Assembly (NCBI RefSeq): GCF_012952065.1
Contig: NZ_JABCJJ010000012.1
Coordinates: 1-64,000 of the forward strand
Direction: 5' to 3'
From: Cellulomonas fimi
GTDB taxonomy: Bacteria > Actinomycetota > Actinomycetes > Actinomycetales > Cellulomonadaceae
Length of the DNA: 64,000 nt
Positions 36,130 through 45,488 of this stretch are shown here, in pieces (position 1 is the stretch's first letter; each line of letters starts with the position of its first letter). The notes beneath the pieces were generated by a model. It saw only the letters and a list, made by a program, of their open reading frames with translations. It did not search any database and was not told the DNA's origin. The position numbers were made by a program, and so were the translations under genes.

Positions 36130-37547
36130 CTGTTCTCCTCCGTGCTGCTGTTGCGTGGGAAGTCGTGCCCGACGTTCGCATGGCTCTCTTCGTGGCCGTC
36201 GACACGGTATCCGCCGCCGGAGTGGGCGACCGGACTCGGCTGGCTCTCGTGGGCGCCGGCGGTCGCCTGGCCGTCATGAGCACCGTGAGGGTCGTGGAGC
36301 TCCGTGCCCTCAGCGGCCTCCTTGGACGCCGTCTCCCCGTCGGCACGCCCGGCCGCGCCGGAACCCCTCCCGTCGGGACCGGTCGTGTCAGGACCAGCCG
36401 GGCCGGAACCGGCCGTGTGGGAACCGGTCGCACCAGAGCCCGCCGTGTAGGAACCAGCCATGCCGGAACCAGCCATGCCGGAACCAGCCGTGCCGGAGCC
36501 AGTCGTGCCCGCGCCCCGCTCGGCGATCTCACGGGCGGCCTCCAGGTACGCCAGCGCGCCGCTCGAGCTCGCGTCGTGCGTCATGACTGTCTGGCCGAAG
36601 CTCGGTGCCTCGGAGATGCGCACCGAGCGAGGAACCGTCGTGCGGAGCGTGAGCTCGGGGAAGTGTTCGCGCACCTCGCCCACGACCTGTTGCGCGAGGT
36701 TTGTTCGACCGTCGAACATCGTCAGAAGAATCGTCGAGACGTGAAGCCCGGGATTGAGGTGCGCCTGGATGAGCTGGATCGTCTTGAGGAGCTGGCTCAA
36801 CCCTTCGAGCGCGTAGTACTCGCACTGGATCGGGATCAGCACCTCGCGCGCCACCACGAAGGCGTTCACGGTGAGCAGCCCGAGGCTGGGCGGACAGTCG
36901 ACGAAGACGTAGTCGATGCGCTCCTCGCCACGAGTGGAGCGTTCCTCCAGGTAGGCGTCGAGCGCATGGCGGAGCCGTGTTTCACGTGCAACCAGCGACA
37001 CGAGCTCGATCTCGGCGCCTGAGAGGTCGATCGTCGCCGGAACGCACAGTAGCCGCGGGATGTCGGGGCACTGTTGAACCGCCTCGCCGAGTGGCGCGCC
37101 TTCGACGAGCACCTCGTAGATCGACGGGGTCCCGGAGCGGTGATCGATGCCGAGCGCCGTCGAGGCGTTCCCCTGCGGGTCGTTGTCGATCACGAGGACG
37201 TTCAGCCCGGCCTGCGCGAGCGCCGCAGCCAGGTTGACCGCAGTCGTGGTCTTGCCGACGCCACCCTTCTGGTTTGCCACCGTCAAGATTCGCGTCTCCG
37301 CGGGTTTCGGGAAGCGTCGCCCGCGCAGCTCGATCCGGCGGCGCGAGTCGAGGGCGAGCTGGGCCAGTAGCGGGGAGTCCGACTCGCCGACCTCCGGGAG
37401 GCTCCTGACCAGCGCGGCCCGACGCTCCTCGTCGGAGTCCTCGCGCGCAGAGGGCATCGGGGCGGCCATGGAGGCGCTCATCGCTCCTGTTCCACGTGAA
37501 ACACCGGCGTCATCCGGACCGCTCCCGTCATGGCTCTCCTCGATCAC
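36126..37547 (-). CDS. parA: Chromosome-partitioning ATPase ParA with a long C-terminal tail
   Basis: This 473-residue protein starts at GTG 37547 (AGGAG, spacing 7). The core has the deviant Walker [40 protein letters not shown] and the ParA-typical ending [15 protein letters not shown] near residue 344. About 129 further residues follow: pentapeptide-like AGSG repeats, then a His/Glu/Asp-rich segment ([25 protein letters not shown]). ParA/Soj normally ends near the core, so the tail is an extension. A parS site overlaps codons near the N-terminus (37489-37502), and a variant lies inside the gene at 36979-36992. With ParB it segregates the origin region. Confidence 0.95.
   Translation of the reverse strand: MIEESHDGSGPDDAGVSRGTGAMSASMAAPMPSAREDSDEERRAALVRSLPEVGESDSPLLAQLALDSRRRIELRGRRFPKPAETRILTVANQKGGVGKTTTAVNLAAALAQAGLNVLVIDNDPQGNASTALGIDHRSGTPSIYEVLVEGAPLGEAVQQCPDIPRLLCVPATIDLSGAEIELVSLVARETRLRHALDAYLEERSTRGEERIDYVFVDCPPSLGLLTVNAFVVAREVLIPIQCEYYALEGLSQLLKTIQLIQAHLNPGLHVSTILLTMFDGRTNLAQQVVGEVREHFPELTLRTTVPRSVRISEAPSFGQTVMTHDASSSGALAYLEAAREIAERGAGTTGSGTAGSGMAGSGMAGSYTAGSGATGSHTAGSGPAGPDTTGPDGRGSGAAGRADGETASKEAAEGTELHDPHGAHDGQATAGAHESQPSPVAHSGGGYRVDGHEESHANVGHDFPRNSSTEENR
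36451..36510. repeat. 15-bp tandem repeat in parA
   Basis: Four 15-bp units on the plus strand (36451-36465, 36466-36480, 36481-36495, 36496-36510), GAACCAGCCATGCCG and variants, encode MAGSG-type pentapeptides in the ParA tail. The first two are identical. Degenerate copies continue to about 36365. The array is in frame. Confidence 0.88.
36979..36992. promoter_or_regulatory. parS-like site 2 (variant)
   Basis: GTTTCACGTGCAAC lies inside parA. It keeps the TTCACGTG-AAC core with one extra change from the other copies. It is coding, so the match could partly be chance, but its position between parS sites supports function. Confidence 0.55.
37489..37502. promoter_or_regulatory. parS centromere site 3
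   Basis: GTTCCACGTGAAAC lies within the 5' coding end of parA, at codons for VSRGT. It is identical to the copies at 38603, 38708 and 38750. ParB loading here could also influence parAB transcription. Confidence 0.85.
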
Positions 37548-37752
37548 CCAAAGCTCCTGTCAATACTGCTCATCGTGACGCGCGTGCGGTGGGACGCCGC
37601 CCGGCACGTCTGTTTGCCGTCGTCATACGAGAGCCGCACTCGTCGCCCGCACCGCCCGTCGCCGCGCCCGTGGTACTCGCCCGGCCGGCGGATCGACCCG
37701 CAGACGTCCCGTCGACCACGGCACACTGCATGCCGCGGTGGTCGCGGCCGGC

Positions 37753-38493
37753 TCAACCCCGCACAGTCTCTCGCACGACGCGCACCACCGTGGTCGCGTC
37801 CACACCGTCGATGGTCCGTGCGTCGTGCACCTCGGCGGTGTCGGCCCCGAACTTTCTGAGCACCTTGCGGGCGTTCGCGACCTCGTCTTGTGCCTGTCGG
37901 CCCTTGAGTGCGACCAGCACGCCGCCCCGGACCAGCAGCGGGAGCGTCCACCGCGCCAGCCGGTCCATCGGGGCGACCGCCCTCGCGGTGATGGCCTCCG
38001 CTTCCAGCTCCCCACGCACCTCCTCGGCGCGGGCGCGCCGTACCGTCACGTTGTCGAGCACGAGGGTGGCCACGACCTCGTCGAGCCACTCGCACCGACG
38101 CTCCATGGGCTCCAGGAGCGTGACGTGGACGCCCGGAAGCATCGTGGCGAGGACGACGCCGGGTAGTCCCGCGCCCGAGCCGACATCGATGAGCCGGCCG
38201 CTGGTCGGGAGGAACTGCGCCACGGCGGCCGAGTTGAGGAGGTGCCGCTCCCAGAGTCTCGACAGCTCGCGGGGGCCCACGAGCCCGCGGAGCACTCCCT
38301 GATCGACCAGCAGGCGCCGGAAGTGCTCGACCGGCTCATACGCCGCCCCGAGGTAGCTGCTCACCCGGGGATCGCCGCTCAGCGGATCCGTGGCGTCGAT
38401 CGGATTCCCGTCGGCCCTCGGCCCAGGCGCCGTCCGTGGAGCTTCCGCCTCGGCGCGCGCCGAATGCGGAGCGTCGGCCTGCTCGTCATCCAT
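37753..38493 (-). CDS. rsmG: 16S rRNA (guanine-N7) methyltransferase RsmG
   Basis: This 246-residue methyltransferase has the SAM motif RLIDVGSGAGLPGVVLA, LSRLWERHLLNSAAVAQFL and the catalytic-region LLEPMERRCEWLDEV. It methylates N7 of a guanine in the 530 loop of 16S rRNA. I chose the ATG at 38493 after GGAGGAGGAG; upstream in-frame codons add only eight residues without a better site. About 40 N-terminal residues are disordered. It lies between jag and parA as in many bacteria. Confidence 0.95.
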   Translation of the reverse strand: MDDEQADAPHSARAEAEAPRTAPGPRADGNPIDATDPLSGDPRVSSYLGAAYEPVEHFRRLLVDQGVLRGLVGPRELSRLWERHLLNSAAVAQFLPTSGRLIDVGSGAGLPGVVLATMLPGVHVTLLEPMERRCEWLDEVVATLVLDNVTVRRARAEEVRGELEAEAITARAVAPMDRLARWTLPLLVRGGVLVALKGRQAQDEVANARKVLRKFGADTAEVHDARTIDGVDATTVVRVVRETVRG

Positions 38494-38602
38494 GTCGAAT
38501 CTCCTCCTCCAAGCCACTCTCGCGGGCGCGGCGCCCTAACGTGAGGCACCTCTGTGTCCCGTCGTCCCCCGGTCGGGCCACGCCGGCGTCGGGAGCGCGG
38601 GT

Positions 38603-38616
38603 GTTCCACGTGAAAC
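38603..38616. promoter_or_regulatory. parS centromere site 4
   Basis: GTTCCACGTGAAAC at 38603-38616, intergenic between rsmG and jag, about 3.7 kb from dnaA. It is the first of three clustered copies. Confidence 0.9.
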
Positions 38617-38707
38617 GACCGACCCTCTCACGCGACTCTGCCGGACGTTCGCGGGTGCCCGCGGCGATCGGTCGTCGAGCCGGCACCGGCGAGCGGCCAG
38701 ACCTGGT

Positions 38708-38721
38708 GTTCCACGTGAAAC
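38708..38721. promoter_or_regulatory. parS centromere site 5
   Basis: GTTCCACGTGAAAC at 38708-38721, starting 105 bp after site 4, which is about ten helical turns. Confidence 0.9.
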
Positions 38722-38749
38722 ACGACAGCACCCGCCGGATCGCCGTGTT

Positions 38750-38763
38750 GTTCCACGTGAAAC
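38750..38763. promoter_or_regulatory. parS centromere site 6
   Basis: GTTCCACGTGAAAC at 38750-38763, starting 42 bp after site 5, which is about four helical turns, so the clustered sites lie on the same DNA face. Confidence 0.9.
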
Positions 38764-38878
38764 AAGGAGCCATCACGCGTGCGCGCGACGGAGGTTTGGC
38801 ACCCACGCGAGCACCTCGTCAGAGTGCACCTCCGCGAGGGACCGAACACGACTCCGCGTTCGCGACCTGACCACAAGA

Positions 38879-38920
38879 GGCGTGTCGACCGAGGCGTGTC
38901 AACCGAGGCGTGTCGACCAA
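38879..38920. repeat. 14-bp tandem repeat, 3 copies
   Basis: Units GGCGTGTCGACCGA, GGCGTGTCAACCGA and GGCGTGTCGACCAA lie at 38879-38892, 38893-38906 and 38907-38920 in the non-coding rsmG-jag gap. Each differs from the next at one or two bases. Confidence 0.85.
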
Positions 38921-39073
38921 GGCGCGGCGCCCTCCGAGCAGCTTCCTCCAGTGCCCTCCGACTCAGTGCCCTCCACCCACAGGTGCCCTCCAGCGCCGTA
39001 CTGAGTCCGCGAGGTGCTGGTCCACCTCCGGCCTCCGAGCGGGCGCGGCCGCAGCCTCAGGGCTCGAGAGCGA

Positions 39074-39589
39074 TCACGCCTGCCGCACCACGACGTGCCG
39101 GGCGGGCTCGACGCCCTCGGAGTCGCTGACGAGCCCCGCCTCGGCAACCGCGTCGTGCACGACCTTTCGCTCGAAGGGGTTCATCGGCTCCAGCGCGAGC
39201 GGCTGCCCGCTGCTCCGGACCTTGTCGATGGCCTCGGCGGCGACCTTGACCAACTCCGCGCGTCGACCCGCGCGATATCCGGCGACGTCGAGCATCAGCC
39301 GGCTCCGGTCTCCCGTCTTCGCCTGGACCGCCAGCCTGGTGAGCTCCTGGAGCGCATCCAGCACCTCGCCGTCCGTACCCGCGAGCCGACGCAGCGACCG
39401 AACGGCGTCCGGCTCGCCGACGATCTCGACGGCCGCGCGTCCGTGGTCGACGTCGATCTCGATGTCTCCGTCGAGGTCGACGATGTCCAGAAGTTCTTCG
39501 AGGTAGTCGGCGGCGATCTCACCCTCTTCCTCGAGGCGTTTGGTCGCTACGGGCTCGACCGTGTTCTCTTGATCAACCTGTCTGGTCAT
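39074..39589 (-). CDS. Jag/KhpB RNA-binding protein (KH-R3H)
   Basis: This 171-residue protein has an acidic N-terminus, a KH-like domain (ADYLEELLDIVDLDGDIEID) and a C-terminal R3H domain with EPMNPFERKVVHDAVAEAGL. The N-terminal Jag domain of Firmicutes is absent, as usual in actinobacteria. It lies directly downstream of yidC. Jag/KhpB proteins bind RNA and influence cell elongation; the target here is unknown. Confidence 0.92.
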   Translation of the reverse strand: MTRQVDQENTVEPVATKRLEEEGEIAADYLEELLDIVDLDGDIEIDVDHGRAAVEIVGEPDAVRSLRRLAGTDGEVLDALQELTRLAVQAKTGDRSRLMLDVAGYRAGRRAELVKVAAEAIDKVRSSGQPLALEPMNPFERKVVHDAVAEAGLVSDSEGVEPARHVVVRQA

Positions 39590-39635
39590 GACGGCTCCTC
39601 ATCACGCACGGGTAGGTCGGCCTCGCCGACGAAGG

Positions 39636-41009
39636 TCACTTCCTGGGCTTCCGGGTCGACGTCGTCGACGGCTTGGCCTGGTCGGCATCCGTCGCCGAAG
39701 GCGCGGGGGTGCCGGCACCAGGAGCGCCCGCGGCGTCGCTGCCCGGCCCAGCAGCACCAGGCGCAGCACCTGCGGAGGGGGTGGTCGTCGATTCCCCCGG
39801 ATCCGATCGAGGGGCGGGGCGACGCTTCGATCCACTGCCGGCGTCGCGCTTCGATCCGCCCCCGGCGTCGCGCTTCCCACGGCCCCCGGCCGCGGAGCTC
39901 GCGCCACTCGCACCGCCGCCCACGGAACCCGACGTCCCTTCGGCAGCACCGGGATGACCCGCACCGGTTCCGCCGGACGAAGTCCCGCCACCCTGTGGCC
40001 CGCCACTTTGCGCCCCGCCAGGCTGTGCCCCACCAGCCTGTGGCGGCTTCGTCTTCGCCCGCTGCTTGCGCACCGGCTGCTGGCGCTGCCCCTTCGGTTG
40101 CGGCGCCTCGATGACGAGGCTTCCGGTGCCGGCGTCCGGGTTCTCCCCCCGGGCGCGCGCCTTGCGCTCCTTGCGCTCCTTCATGATGCGCTCGGCCTCG
40201 GAACCTGGCGCCGGCATGCGACGGATCGTGTAGAACTGCTGGCCCATCGACCAGATGTTGGTGGTTGTCCAGTAGAGGAGCACACCGATCGGGAAGTTGA
40301 CTCCCGAGAAGGCGAAGATCAGCGGCAGCACGTAGAGAAGCACCTTCTGCTGCTGGGCCATCGGGCCCTGAAGGGCAGCCGGCGGCATGTTCTTCATGGT
40401 CAGCTGGCGCTGGGTGAGGAAGGTCGTGGCAGACATCGCGATGATGAGCAGCACGGTCACGATGCGCGTGCTGCCGGCAGCGCCCCCCTCGGCCGCTGCC
40501 TGCATGAACGTCGACGAGAGGGGCGCGCCGAGAATCGTGGAGCGCTCCGCCTGCGCCGCGACCTCGCGTCCGATCGGCCCGATCGCCGGCTGCGTACCCG
40601 CACCGATCTCGTCGAGAGAGTTCAGCACCCGGAACAGCGCGAAGAAGATCGGTGACTGCGCGAGGATCGGCAGGCAGGACGCGAACGGGTTGGTCCCGTG
40701 CCTCCGGTAGAGCTCCATCGTCTCGCGGCTCATGGCCTCGCGGGACGCCGGATCCGTCTTGCCCTTGTACTTCTTCTGGATCGCCTGCATCTCCGGCGCC
40801 AGCAGTTGCATCCCACGCGACGCGCGGATCTGCTTGAAGAACAGCGGGATCAGCAAGATACGGATCACGATGACGAGCCCGACGATCGACAGGCCCCACG
40901 CCGCGCCCGACGCCGGGTCCAGCCCCAGCGCGGTCAGCGCCGAGTGAGCCAGGTACATGATCCAGGCCACGACCCACTCGATCGGAGCGAGGATCTTGAA
41001 GAAGTCCAT
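39636..41009 (-). CDS. yidC: Membrane protein insertase YidC
   Basis: This 457-residue insertase has five membrane segments. The conserved groove arginine is R50 in LVIVIRILLIPLFFKQ. Other regions are GTNPFASCLPILAQSPIFFALF and NFPIGVLLYWTTTNIWSMGQQ. After about residue 275 a basic then Gly/Ser/Ala-rich tail of around 180 residues follows, with repeated GSKRDAG motifs; such tails may contact ribosomes. It inserts Sec-independent membrane proteins. The gene lies in the rpmH-rnpA-yidD-yidC-jag order. The tail is longer than in most homologues. Confidence 0.96.
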   Translation of the reverse strand: MDFFKILAPIEWVVAWIMYLAHSALTALGLDPASGAAWGLSIVGLVIVIRILLIPLFFKQIRASRGMQLLAPEMQAIQKKYKGKTDPASREAMSRETMELYRRHGTNPFASCLPILAQSPIFFALFRVLNSLDEIGAGTQPAIGPIGREVAAQAERSTILGAPLSSTFMQAAAEGGAAGSTRIVTVLLIIAMSATTFLTQRQLTMKNMPPAALQGPMAQQQKVLLYVLPLIFAFSGVNFPIGVLLYWTTTNIWSMGQQFYTIRRMPAPGSEAERIMKERKERKARARGENPDAGTGSLVIEAPQPKGQRQQPVRKQRAKTKPPQAGGAQPGGAQSGGPQGGGTSSGGTGAGHPGAAEGTSGSVGGGASGASSAAGGRGKRDAGGGSKRDAGSGSKRRPAPRSDPGESTTTPSAGAAPGAAGPGSDAAGAPGAGTPAPSATDADQAKPSTTSTRKPRK

Positions 41010-41025
41010 CGGTGCTGTTCCCTCG

Positions 41026-41427
41026 TCAGTCAGAAGGTCGTGTGGCCCGCGTGGGCTCGGTGGTCGAAGAGTTCGGTGTCAAGCGGTTCGGCGGGCGAGA
41101 GGCTGAGTAGTCCGAGGCTGAGTGGTCCCGGTGCGCGTGCTCGCGGGGTGGCGGGACGTCGTCGACCCCGCCAGGGTTCCATGGATTGCACCGGAGCAAC
41201 CGCCACGCCGCCAGCCGTCCGCCTCGAAGGACGCCGTGACGCTGTACCGCCACCACCGCGTACTGGGAGCACGAGGGGTAGAACCGGCAGGTCGGACCGT
41301 AGAGCGGCGAGACGAGTCGCTGGTAGAGGCGTAGCGCGGCCACCACGGCCCGCGCGGGCAGAGAACTCATGGGATGAATCACCGGCACCGACGACGGCAC
41401 GATGGGATCACTGACCCGGTCGTGCAT
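41026..41427 (-). CDS. yidD: Membrane protein insertion efficiency factor YidD
   Basis: This 133-residue protein contains the YidD signature [20 protein letters not shown], then [13 protein letters not shown] with conserved cysteines. I prefer the ATG at 41427, which follows GGAG with 7-nt spacing and overlaps the rnpA end by 20 bp. The ATG at 41370 gives a family-typical N-terminus but no ribosome binding site. The 40-residue C-terminal tail is Ser/Thr/Arg-rich. It assists YidC-dependent insertion. Confidence 0.9.
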   Translation of the reverse strand: MHDRVSDPIVPSSVPVIHPMSSLPARAVVAALRLYQRLVSPLYGPTCRFYPSCSQYAVVAVQRHGVLRGGRLAAWRLLRCNPWNPGGVDDVPPPREHAHRDHSASDYSASRPPNRLTPNSSTTEPTRATRPSD

Positions 41428-41848
41428 CGGAGGTCTCCGCGCCGTGCACATCGGCCGCGCCCGCCGCACACCCCGGCACGTGTCGGGTGCTCCGACCTGT
41501 CCTTGCGAGCCGGCGTCGCGCCGTTGCGAACGCTCCTTCGAAGTCTCGCGCGAGCTCCGCGGAGCCTGCCTCCCCGGATCCCGGGAGAGCACGAACGACC
41601 AGCCGCCCACCGCTGGGCAGCTGGTCGATGCGATGACTCACCACGGCACGCAACCTCCGCTTGACGCGATTCCGCACGACGGCGTTCCCCACGGCCTTCG
41701 ACACCACGAGGCCCACCAGCGGGGTACCGCCCTCGACCGGGTCGTCCGCGACGTGGACGACCAGCGAGCCCCTCCCGCCACGTGCACCACGACGCACCGC
41801 GCGCTCGAAGTCGGCGGCGCGACGCATCCGGTGCCGAGCGGGAAGCAC
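41408..41848 (-). CDS. rnpA: Ribonuclease P protein component
   Basis: This 146-residue protein begins [20 protein letters not shown] (GTG start at 41848) and has the RNR motif [18 protein letters not shown]. It is the protein subunit that assists the catalytic RNA in 5' maturation of tRNAs. The last 25 residues are poorly conserved. It follows rpmH by 9 bp. Confidence 0.95.
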   Translation of the reverse strand: MLPARHRMRRAADFERAVRRGARGGRGSLVVHVADDPVEGGTPLVGLVVSKAVGNAVVRNRVKRRLRAVVSHRIDQLPSGGRLVVRALPGSGEAGSAELARDFEGAFATARRRLARTGRSTRHVPGCAAGAADVHGAETSDARPGQ

Positions 41849-41857
41849 CCGCGCGGA

Positions 41858-41995
41858 TCAGGCGGAGAGCTCGGCGCGCCCCTTGCGGCGACGACCCGCG
41901 AGGATCGCCCGACCCGCACGGGTACGCATGCGCAGACGGAAACCGTGGGTCTTCGCCCGGCGCCGGTTGTTCGGCTGGAACGTCCGCTTGCTCAC
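41858..41995 (-). CDS. rpmH: 50S ribosomal protein L34
   Basis: This 45-residue protein, [20 protein letters not shown] and so on, is a typical L34. The GTG start at 41995 follows GGAGAGATGTC. It is the first gene of the leftward rpmH-rnpA-yidD-yidC cluster and is divergent from dnaA. It is too short to be seen as an independent long frame. Confidence 0.97.
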   Translation of the reverse strand: MSKRTFQPNNRRRAKTHGFRLRMRTRAGRAILAGRRRKGRAELSA

Positions 41996-42356
41996 GACAT
42001 CTCTCCAAGGACTTCGGGAAGGCACCGGCCACGAGCGGACGATGCGGGTCTGCTGCCTTCCTCGACGGCTCGGTGCTCTCACCGGGCACCCTGCGCTCTC
42101 GTGACACCCTCGGTGGCACGGCACAGGAGCCGTCGACAACGGCTGGGCCACGTTACGCTGCCCCTTCGGCTCGGTCAAACCATCCCGCGCGTGACCCGCT
42201 CCGATCGCCTGTCACACCCGCAGGTGATGACGAGTCACAGGTTGTGGACAACTATGTGGATCAGTATCGGCGTGGGAGACTTCCCCGCGGGCCAGCGATC
42301 ACAGGACGTACCAGTCGGTCGCCGGCGGGAGCGATCACCGGCAGCGAAGGAACCAC
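41996..42356. promoter_or_regulatory. rpmH-dnaA intergenic region with two DnaA boxes
   Basis: This 361-bp gap holds the divergent promoters of rpmH and dnaA. TGTGGACAA at 42243-42251 is the complement of a perfect actinobacterial DnaA box (TTGTCCACA), and TGTGGATCA at 42255-42263 is a near box 3 bp away. They lie about 95-115 bp before the dnaA start, consistent with autoregulation. GAAGGA at 42344-42349 is the dnaA ribosome binding site. Confidence 0.7.
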
Positions 42357-43829
42357 GTGTCAGGACAGGACGAGCGCGTGCACGGGGTCTGGGAACGGGC
42401 GGTCGCGGAGATCGAGCAGAGCCCCGACGTGACGCCCCGGCAGCTCGCGTTCGTGAAGCTCGCGACGCCGCTCGGGCTCCTCGACGACACCTTCCTCCTC
42501 GCCGTCGGGAACGACCTCACCAAGGACTACCTCGAGTCGCGCGTCAGGACGGAGGTGACCGAGGCGCTGTCCCGGGCCCTCGGCCGCGAGGCGCGGTTCG
42601 CCATCACGGTGGACGCCGAACTCGAGACGACCACCGACCCGACGGCAGCCACGACGCTGCGCATCGTGCCGTCGACGGCGCCCCCGCTCGCCGCCGACTC
42701 GGTCGACTTCACCGACGACGGCTACACCGACGAGCCGCTCCAGCCGGCGTACACGGGTCAGCGGACGAACCACGCCAAGAGGCCCGCCGGCGAGCCGGCC
42801 AGGCTCAATCCCAAGTACCTCTTCGAGACCTTCGTCATCGGCGCGTCGAACCGGTTCGCGCACGCCGCTGCGGTCGCCGTCGCCGAGGCACCTGCCAAGG
42901 CCTACAACCCGCTGTTCATCTACGGCGACTCGGGGCTCGGCAAGACGCACCTGCTGCACGCGATCGGGCACTACGCCCACAACCTCTATCCCGGGGTCCG
43001 CGTGCGGTACGTGAACTCGGAGGAGTTCACCAACGACTTCATCAACTCCATCCGCGACGACAAGGCAGGCGCGTTCCAGCGCCGCTACCGGGACGTGGAC
43101 GTCCTCCTGGTCGACGACATCCAGTTCCTGCAGGGCAAGGAACAGACGATGGAGGAGTTCTTCCACACGTTCAACACCCTGCACAACGCCAACAAGCAGG
43201 TCGTGATCACGTCCGACCTGCCCCCCAAGCAGCTGAATGGCTTCGAGGACCGGATGCGCTCCCGCTTCGAGTGGGGCCTCATCACCGACGTCCAGCCCCC
43301 GGACCTCGAGACCCGCATCGCCATCCTCCGCAAGAAGGCGGGGAACGAGCGGCTCAAGGCGCCCGACGACGTCCTCGAGTACATCGCCTCGAAGATCTCG
43401 ACGAACATCCGCGAGCTCGAGGGCGCCCTGATCCGGGTCACCGCGTTCGCGAACCTCAACCGGCAGCAGGTCGACAAGTCGCTCGCGGAGATCGTCCTCA
43501 AGGACCTGATCACCGACGAGAACGCCGAGGAGATCACCGCCGCGACGGTGATCGGGCAGACGGCTGCGTATTTCGGCCTCTCGATCGAGGACCTGTGCGG
43601 AGCGTCGCGCTCACGCGTCCTGGTGACAGCTCGCCAGATCGCGATGTACCTGTGCCGCGAGCTCACCGACATGTCGCTGCCGAAGATCGGCCAGGCGTTC
43701 GGGAATCGCGACCACACGACCGTCATGCACGCCAATCGCAAGATTCGCGAGCAGATGGCGGAACGCCGCTCGACCTACAACCAGGTCACCGAGCTCACCA
43801 GCCGGATCAAGCAGCAGCGCCGCGGCTGA
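42357..43829 (+). CDS. dnaA: Chromosomal replication initiator DnaA
   Basis: This 490-residue initiator starts at GTG 42357. Domain I ends near residue 85, and a short disordered domain II follows. The AAA+ domain has Walker [18 protein letters not shown] (about 190-206) and Walker [11 protein letters not shown]. Domain IV carries the DNA-binding signature [24 protein letters not shown]. It binds DnaA boxes and opens oriC. The domain II linker is short compared with Streptomyces DnaA. It is transcribed towards dnaN. Confidence 0.98.
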   Translation: MSGQDERVHGVWERAVAEIEQSPDVTPRQLAFVKLATPLGLLDDTFLLAVGNDLTKDYLESRVRTEVTEALSRALGREARFAITVDAELETTTDPTAATTLRIVPSTAPPLAADSVDFTDDGYTDEPLQPAYTGQRTNHAKRPAGEPARLNPKYLFETFVIGASNRFAHAAAVAVAEAPAKAYNPLFIYGDSGLGKTHLLHAIGHYAHNLYPGVRVRYVNSEEFTNDFINSIRDDKAGAFQRRYRDVDVLLVDDIQFLQGKEQTMEEFFHTFNTLHNANKQVVITSDLPPKQLNGFEDRMRSRFEWGLITDVQPPDLETRIAILRKKAGNERLKAPDDVLEYIASKISTNIRELEGALIRVTAFANLNRQQVDKSLAEIVLKDLITDENAEEITAATVIGQTAAYFGLSIEDLCGASRSRVLVTARQIAMYLCRELTDMSLPKIGQAFGNRDHTTVMHANRKIREQMAERRSTYNQVTELTSRIKQQRRG

Positions 43830-44343
43830 CCGCACCCCGGACCGGTCACCCGCGGACGGTCAGCGTGAATTCCCCCGCCTTCCGTTGGCAGAAGATCGAC
43901 GGCGAACCAATGTGCACACCTGTGCATATCTCTGTGGATGGCGGTGGACGACGCGCTCGACCGGTGTGGACGGCGAATGACAGATCCGTGGACGCGAGAT
44001 GACGTCCGGCGCCGCGTCCACCGGACGACCTGGTCGTCCACGCCGACGTCCCACCTTCGGTCCACACCGCCCATGGCGTCCTGACCTGCTCCCGGACGCG
44101 TCCTCCACAAGGTGCACAGAGGCGATGACCACGATGAACCAGTTCTTCCCCGGGGATCCACAACGCCTTCATGGGGACGAGCGGCCCGTCCCGTCAGGGC
44201 AGCTCGAGCACCTACCCCGGCCTCGGCCGTCTGCGTCCCCCGACTCCTGCGATCCTCGGTTCCGACACCCAACAGCACTCGCGTAGTGTTCGCTCGAGCC
44301 GCCGACGACAGCGGGCGCAGTCATGCGGGCGAGAGGGTGTGGG
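43830..44343. other. Probable replication origin (oriC) between dnaA and dnaN
   Basis: This 514-bp non-coding region sits in the canonical actinobacterial oriC position. It contains several DnaA-box-like 9-mers with a TCCACA core: complement sites at 43933-43941 and 43965-43973, and direct sites at 44058-44066 and 44154-44162. Related TCCAC elements lie near 44018, 44034 and 44103. The best match to TTGTCCACA lies upstream of dnaA. No clear AT-rich unwinding element is seen, though 43905-43935 is relatively AT-rich. Confidence 0.8.
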
Positions 44344-45474
44344 ATGAAGTTCCGGGTCGAGCGCGATGTCCTGGCCGATGCCGTCACGTGGATCGCGCGA
44401 TCGCTGCCCACGCGGCCACCCGTCCCCGTCCTGGCGGGAGTCCGGATCGAGGCCGACGCGAGCGGCGTCCTCCACCTCTCGAGCTTCGACTACGAGGTCT
44501 CGGCCCGCTCGGAGATCGCCGCGGAGGTCAGCGAGCCGGGCGTCGTCCTCGTCTCGGGCCGCCTGCTCGCCGAGATCTCCCGTGCGCTGCCTGCCAAGCC
44601 GGTCGACGTCGTCCTGGACGGCACCAAGGTCACGGTCACGTGCGGCGCCAGCCGGTTCACCCTCCTGACCATGCCGGTCGAGGACTACCCCGCCCTGCCG
44701 GCCATGCCGGCGATCAGCGGCACGGTCGACGGCGACCAGCTGACGCAGGCCGTCGCGCAGGTCACGGTCGCCGCGAGCCGTGACGACACGCTGCCGCTGC
44801 TCACGGGCGTCCGGATGGAGATCGAGGGCGAGCGGATCACGCTCCTCGCGACCGACCGCTACCGCCTCGCTCTCCGTGAGCTCACCTGGCACCCGTCCTC
44901 GCCGGACATCTCGAACGTCGCGCTCGTGCGCGCTCGCACGCTGTCCGACGCCGCGAAGTCCCTCGGCAGCTCCGCCCAGGTGAACGTCGCCCTCGCGACG
45001 GGCACCGGCGTCGACCTCATCGGCTTCGAGGCGGGCGGCCGCCACACGACGTCCCTCCTGGTCGACGGCGACTACCCCGCCGTCCGCCGGCTGTTCCCGG
45101 ACGAGACGCCGATCCACGCGGTGGTCGGCACCCAGGTCCTGTCCGACGCCGCCAAGCGGGTCGCGCTCGTCGCGGAGCGCAACACCCCGATCCGGTTGTC
45201 GTTCTCCGAGAGCCAGGTCGTGCTCGACGCAGGTCAGGGCGACGACGCCCAGGCGTCCGAGGCGCTCGAGGCGTCGCTGGTCGGCGACGACATCTCTGTC
45301 GCGTTCAACCCGCAGTTCCTGCTCGACGGCCTCGGGGCGCTCACCACCGACTTCGTCCGGCTCTCCTTCACCCACCCGAACAAGCCGGTCGAGTTCACCG
45401 GGCAGGCCTCGCTCGAGGGTGATGACATCAAGGAGTACAGGTACCTCCTGGTGCCGATCCGCTTCGCGAGCTGA
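44344..45474 (+). CDS. dnaN: DNA polymerase III beta subunit (sliding clamp)
   Basis: This 376-residue clamp starts MKFRVERDVLADAVTWIARS at ATG 44344 with GAGAGG upstream. It has the three-fold repeated clamp fold; the hydrophobic pocket regions ATDRYRLALRE and the C-terminal RYLLVPIRF are visible. It encircles DNA and tethers polymerase III. It is the first gene downstream of oriC, followed by gnd at 14 bp. Confidence 0.98.
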   Translation: MKFRVERDVLADAVTWIARSLPTRPPVPVLAGVRIEADASGVLHLSSFDYEVSARSEIAAEVSEPGVVLVSGRLLAEISRALPAKPVDVVLDGTKVTVTCGASRFTLLTMPVEDYPALPAMPAISGTVDGDQLTQAVAQVTVAASRDDTLPLLTGVRMEIEGERITLLATDRYRLALRELTWHPSSPDISNVALVRARTLSDAAKSLGSSAQVNVALATGTGVDLIGFEAGGRHTTSLLVDGDYPAVRRLFPDETPIHAVVGTQVLSDAAKRVALVAERNTPIRLSFSESQVVLDAGQGDDAQASEALEASLVGDDISVAFNPQFLLDGLGALTTDFVRLSFTHPNKPVEFTGQASLEGDDIKEYRYLLVPIRFAS

Positions 45475-45488
45475 GAGAGGGCGGCGTC

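Larger units (their letters stand above)
38494..39073. other. 580-bp rsmG-jag gap with a parS cluster and short repeats
   Basis: No gene is supported here. The region contains three parS sites (38603, 38708, 38750), a 14-bp tandem repeat (38879-38920) and three direct copies of GTGCCCTCC near 38950-38995. It is the largest non-coding gap of the window and looks like the main ParB loading zone. Promoters for rsmG must also lie here. Confidence 0.7.

Noticed and set aside
38779-39129. Small plus-strand ORF in the rsmG-jag gap
   Set aside because: It has low-complexity Arg/Ala/Pro composition, no ribosome binding site, and crosses a tandem repeat. I treat the gap as non-coding.
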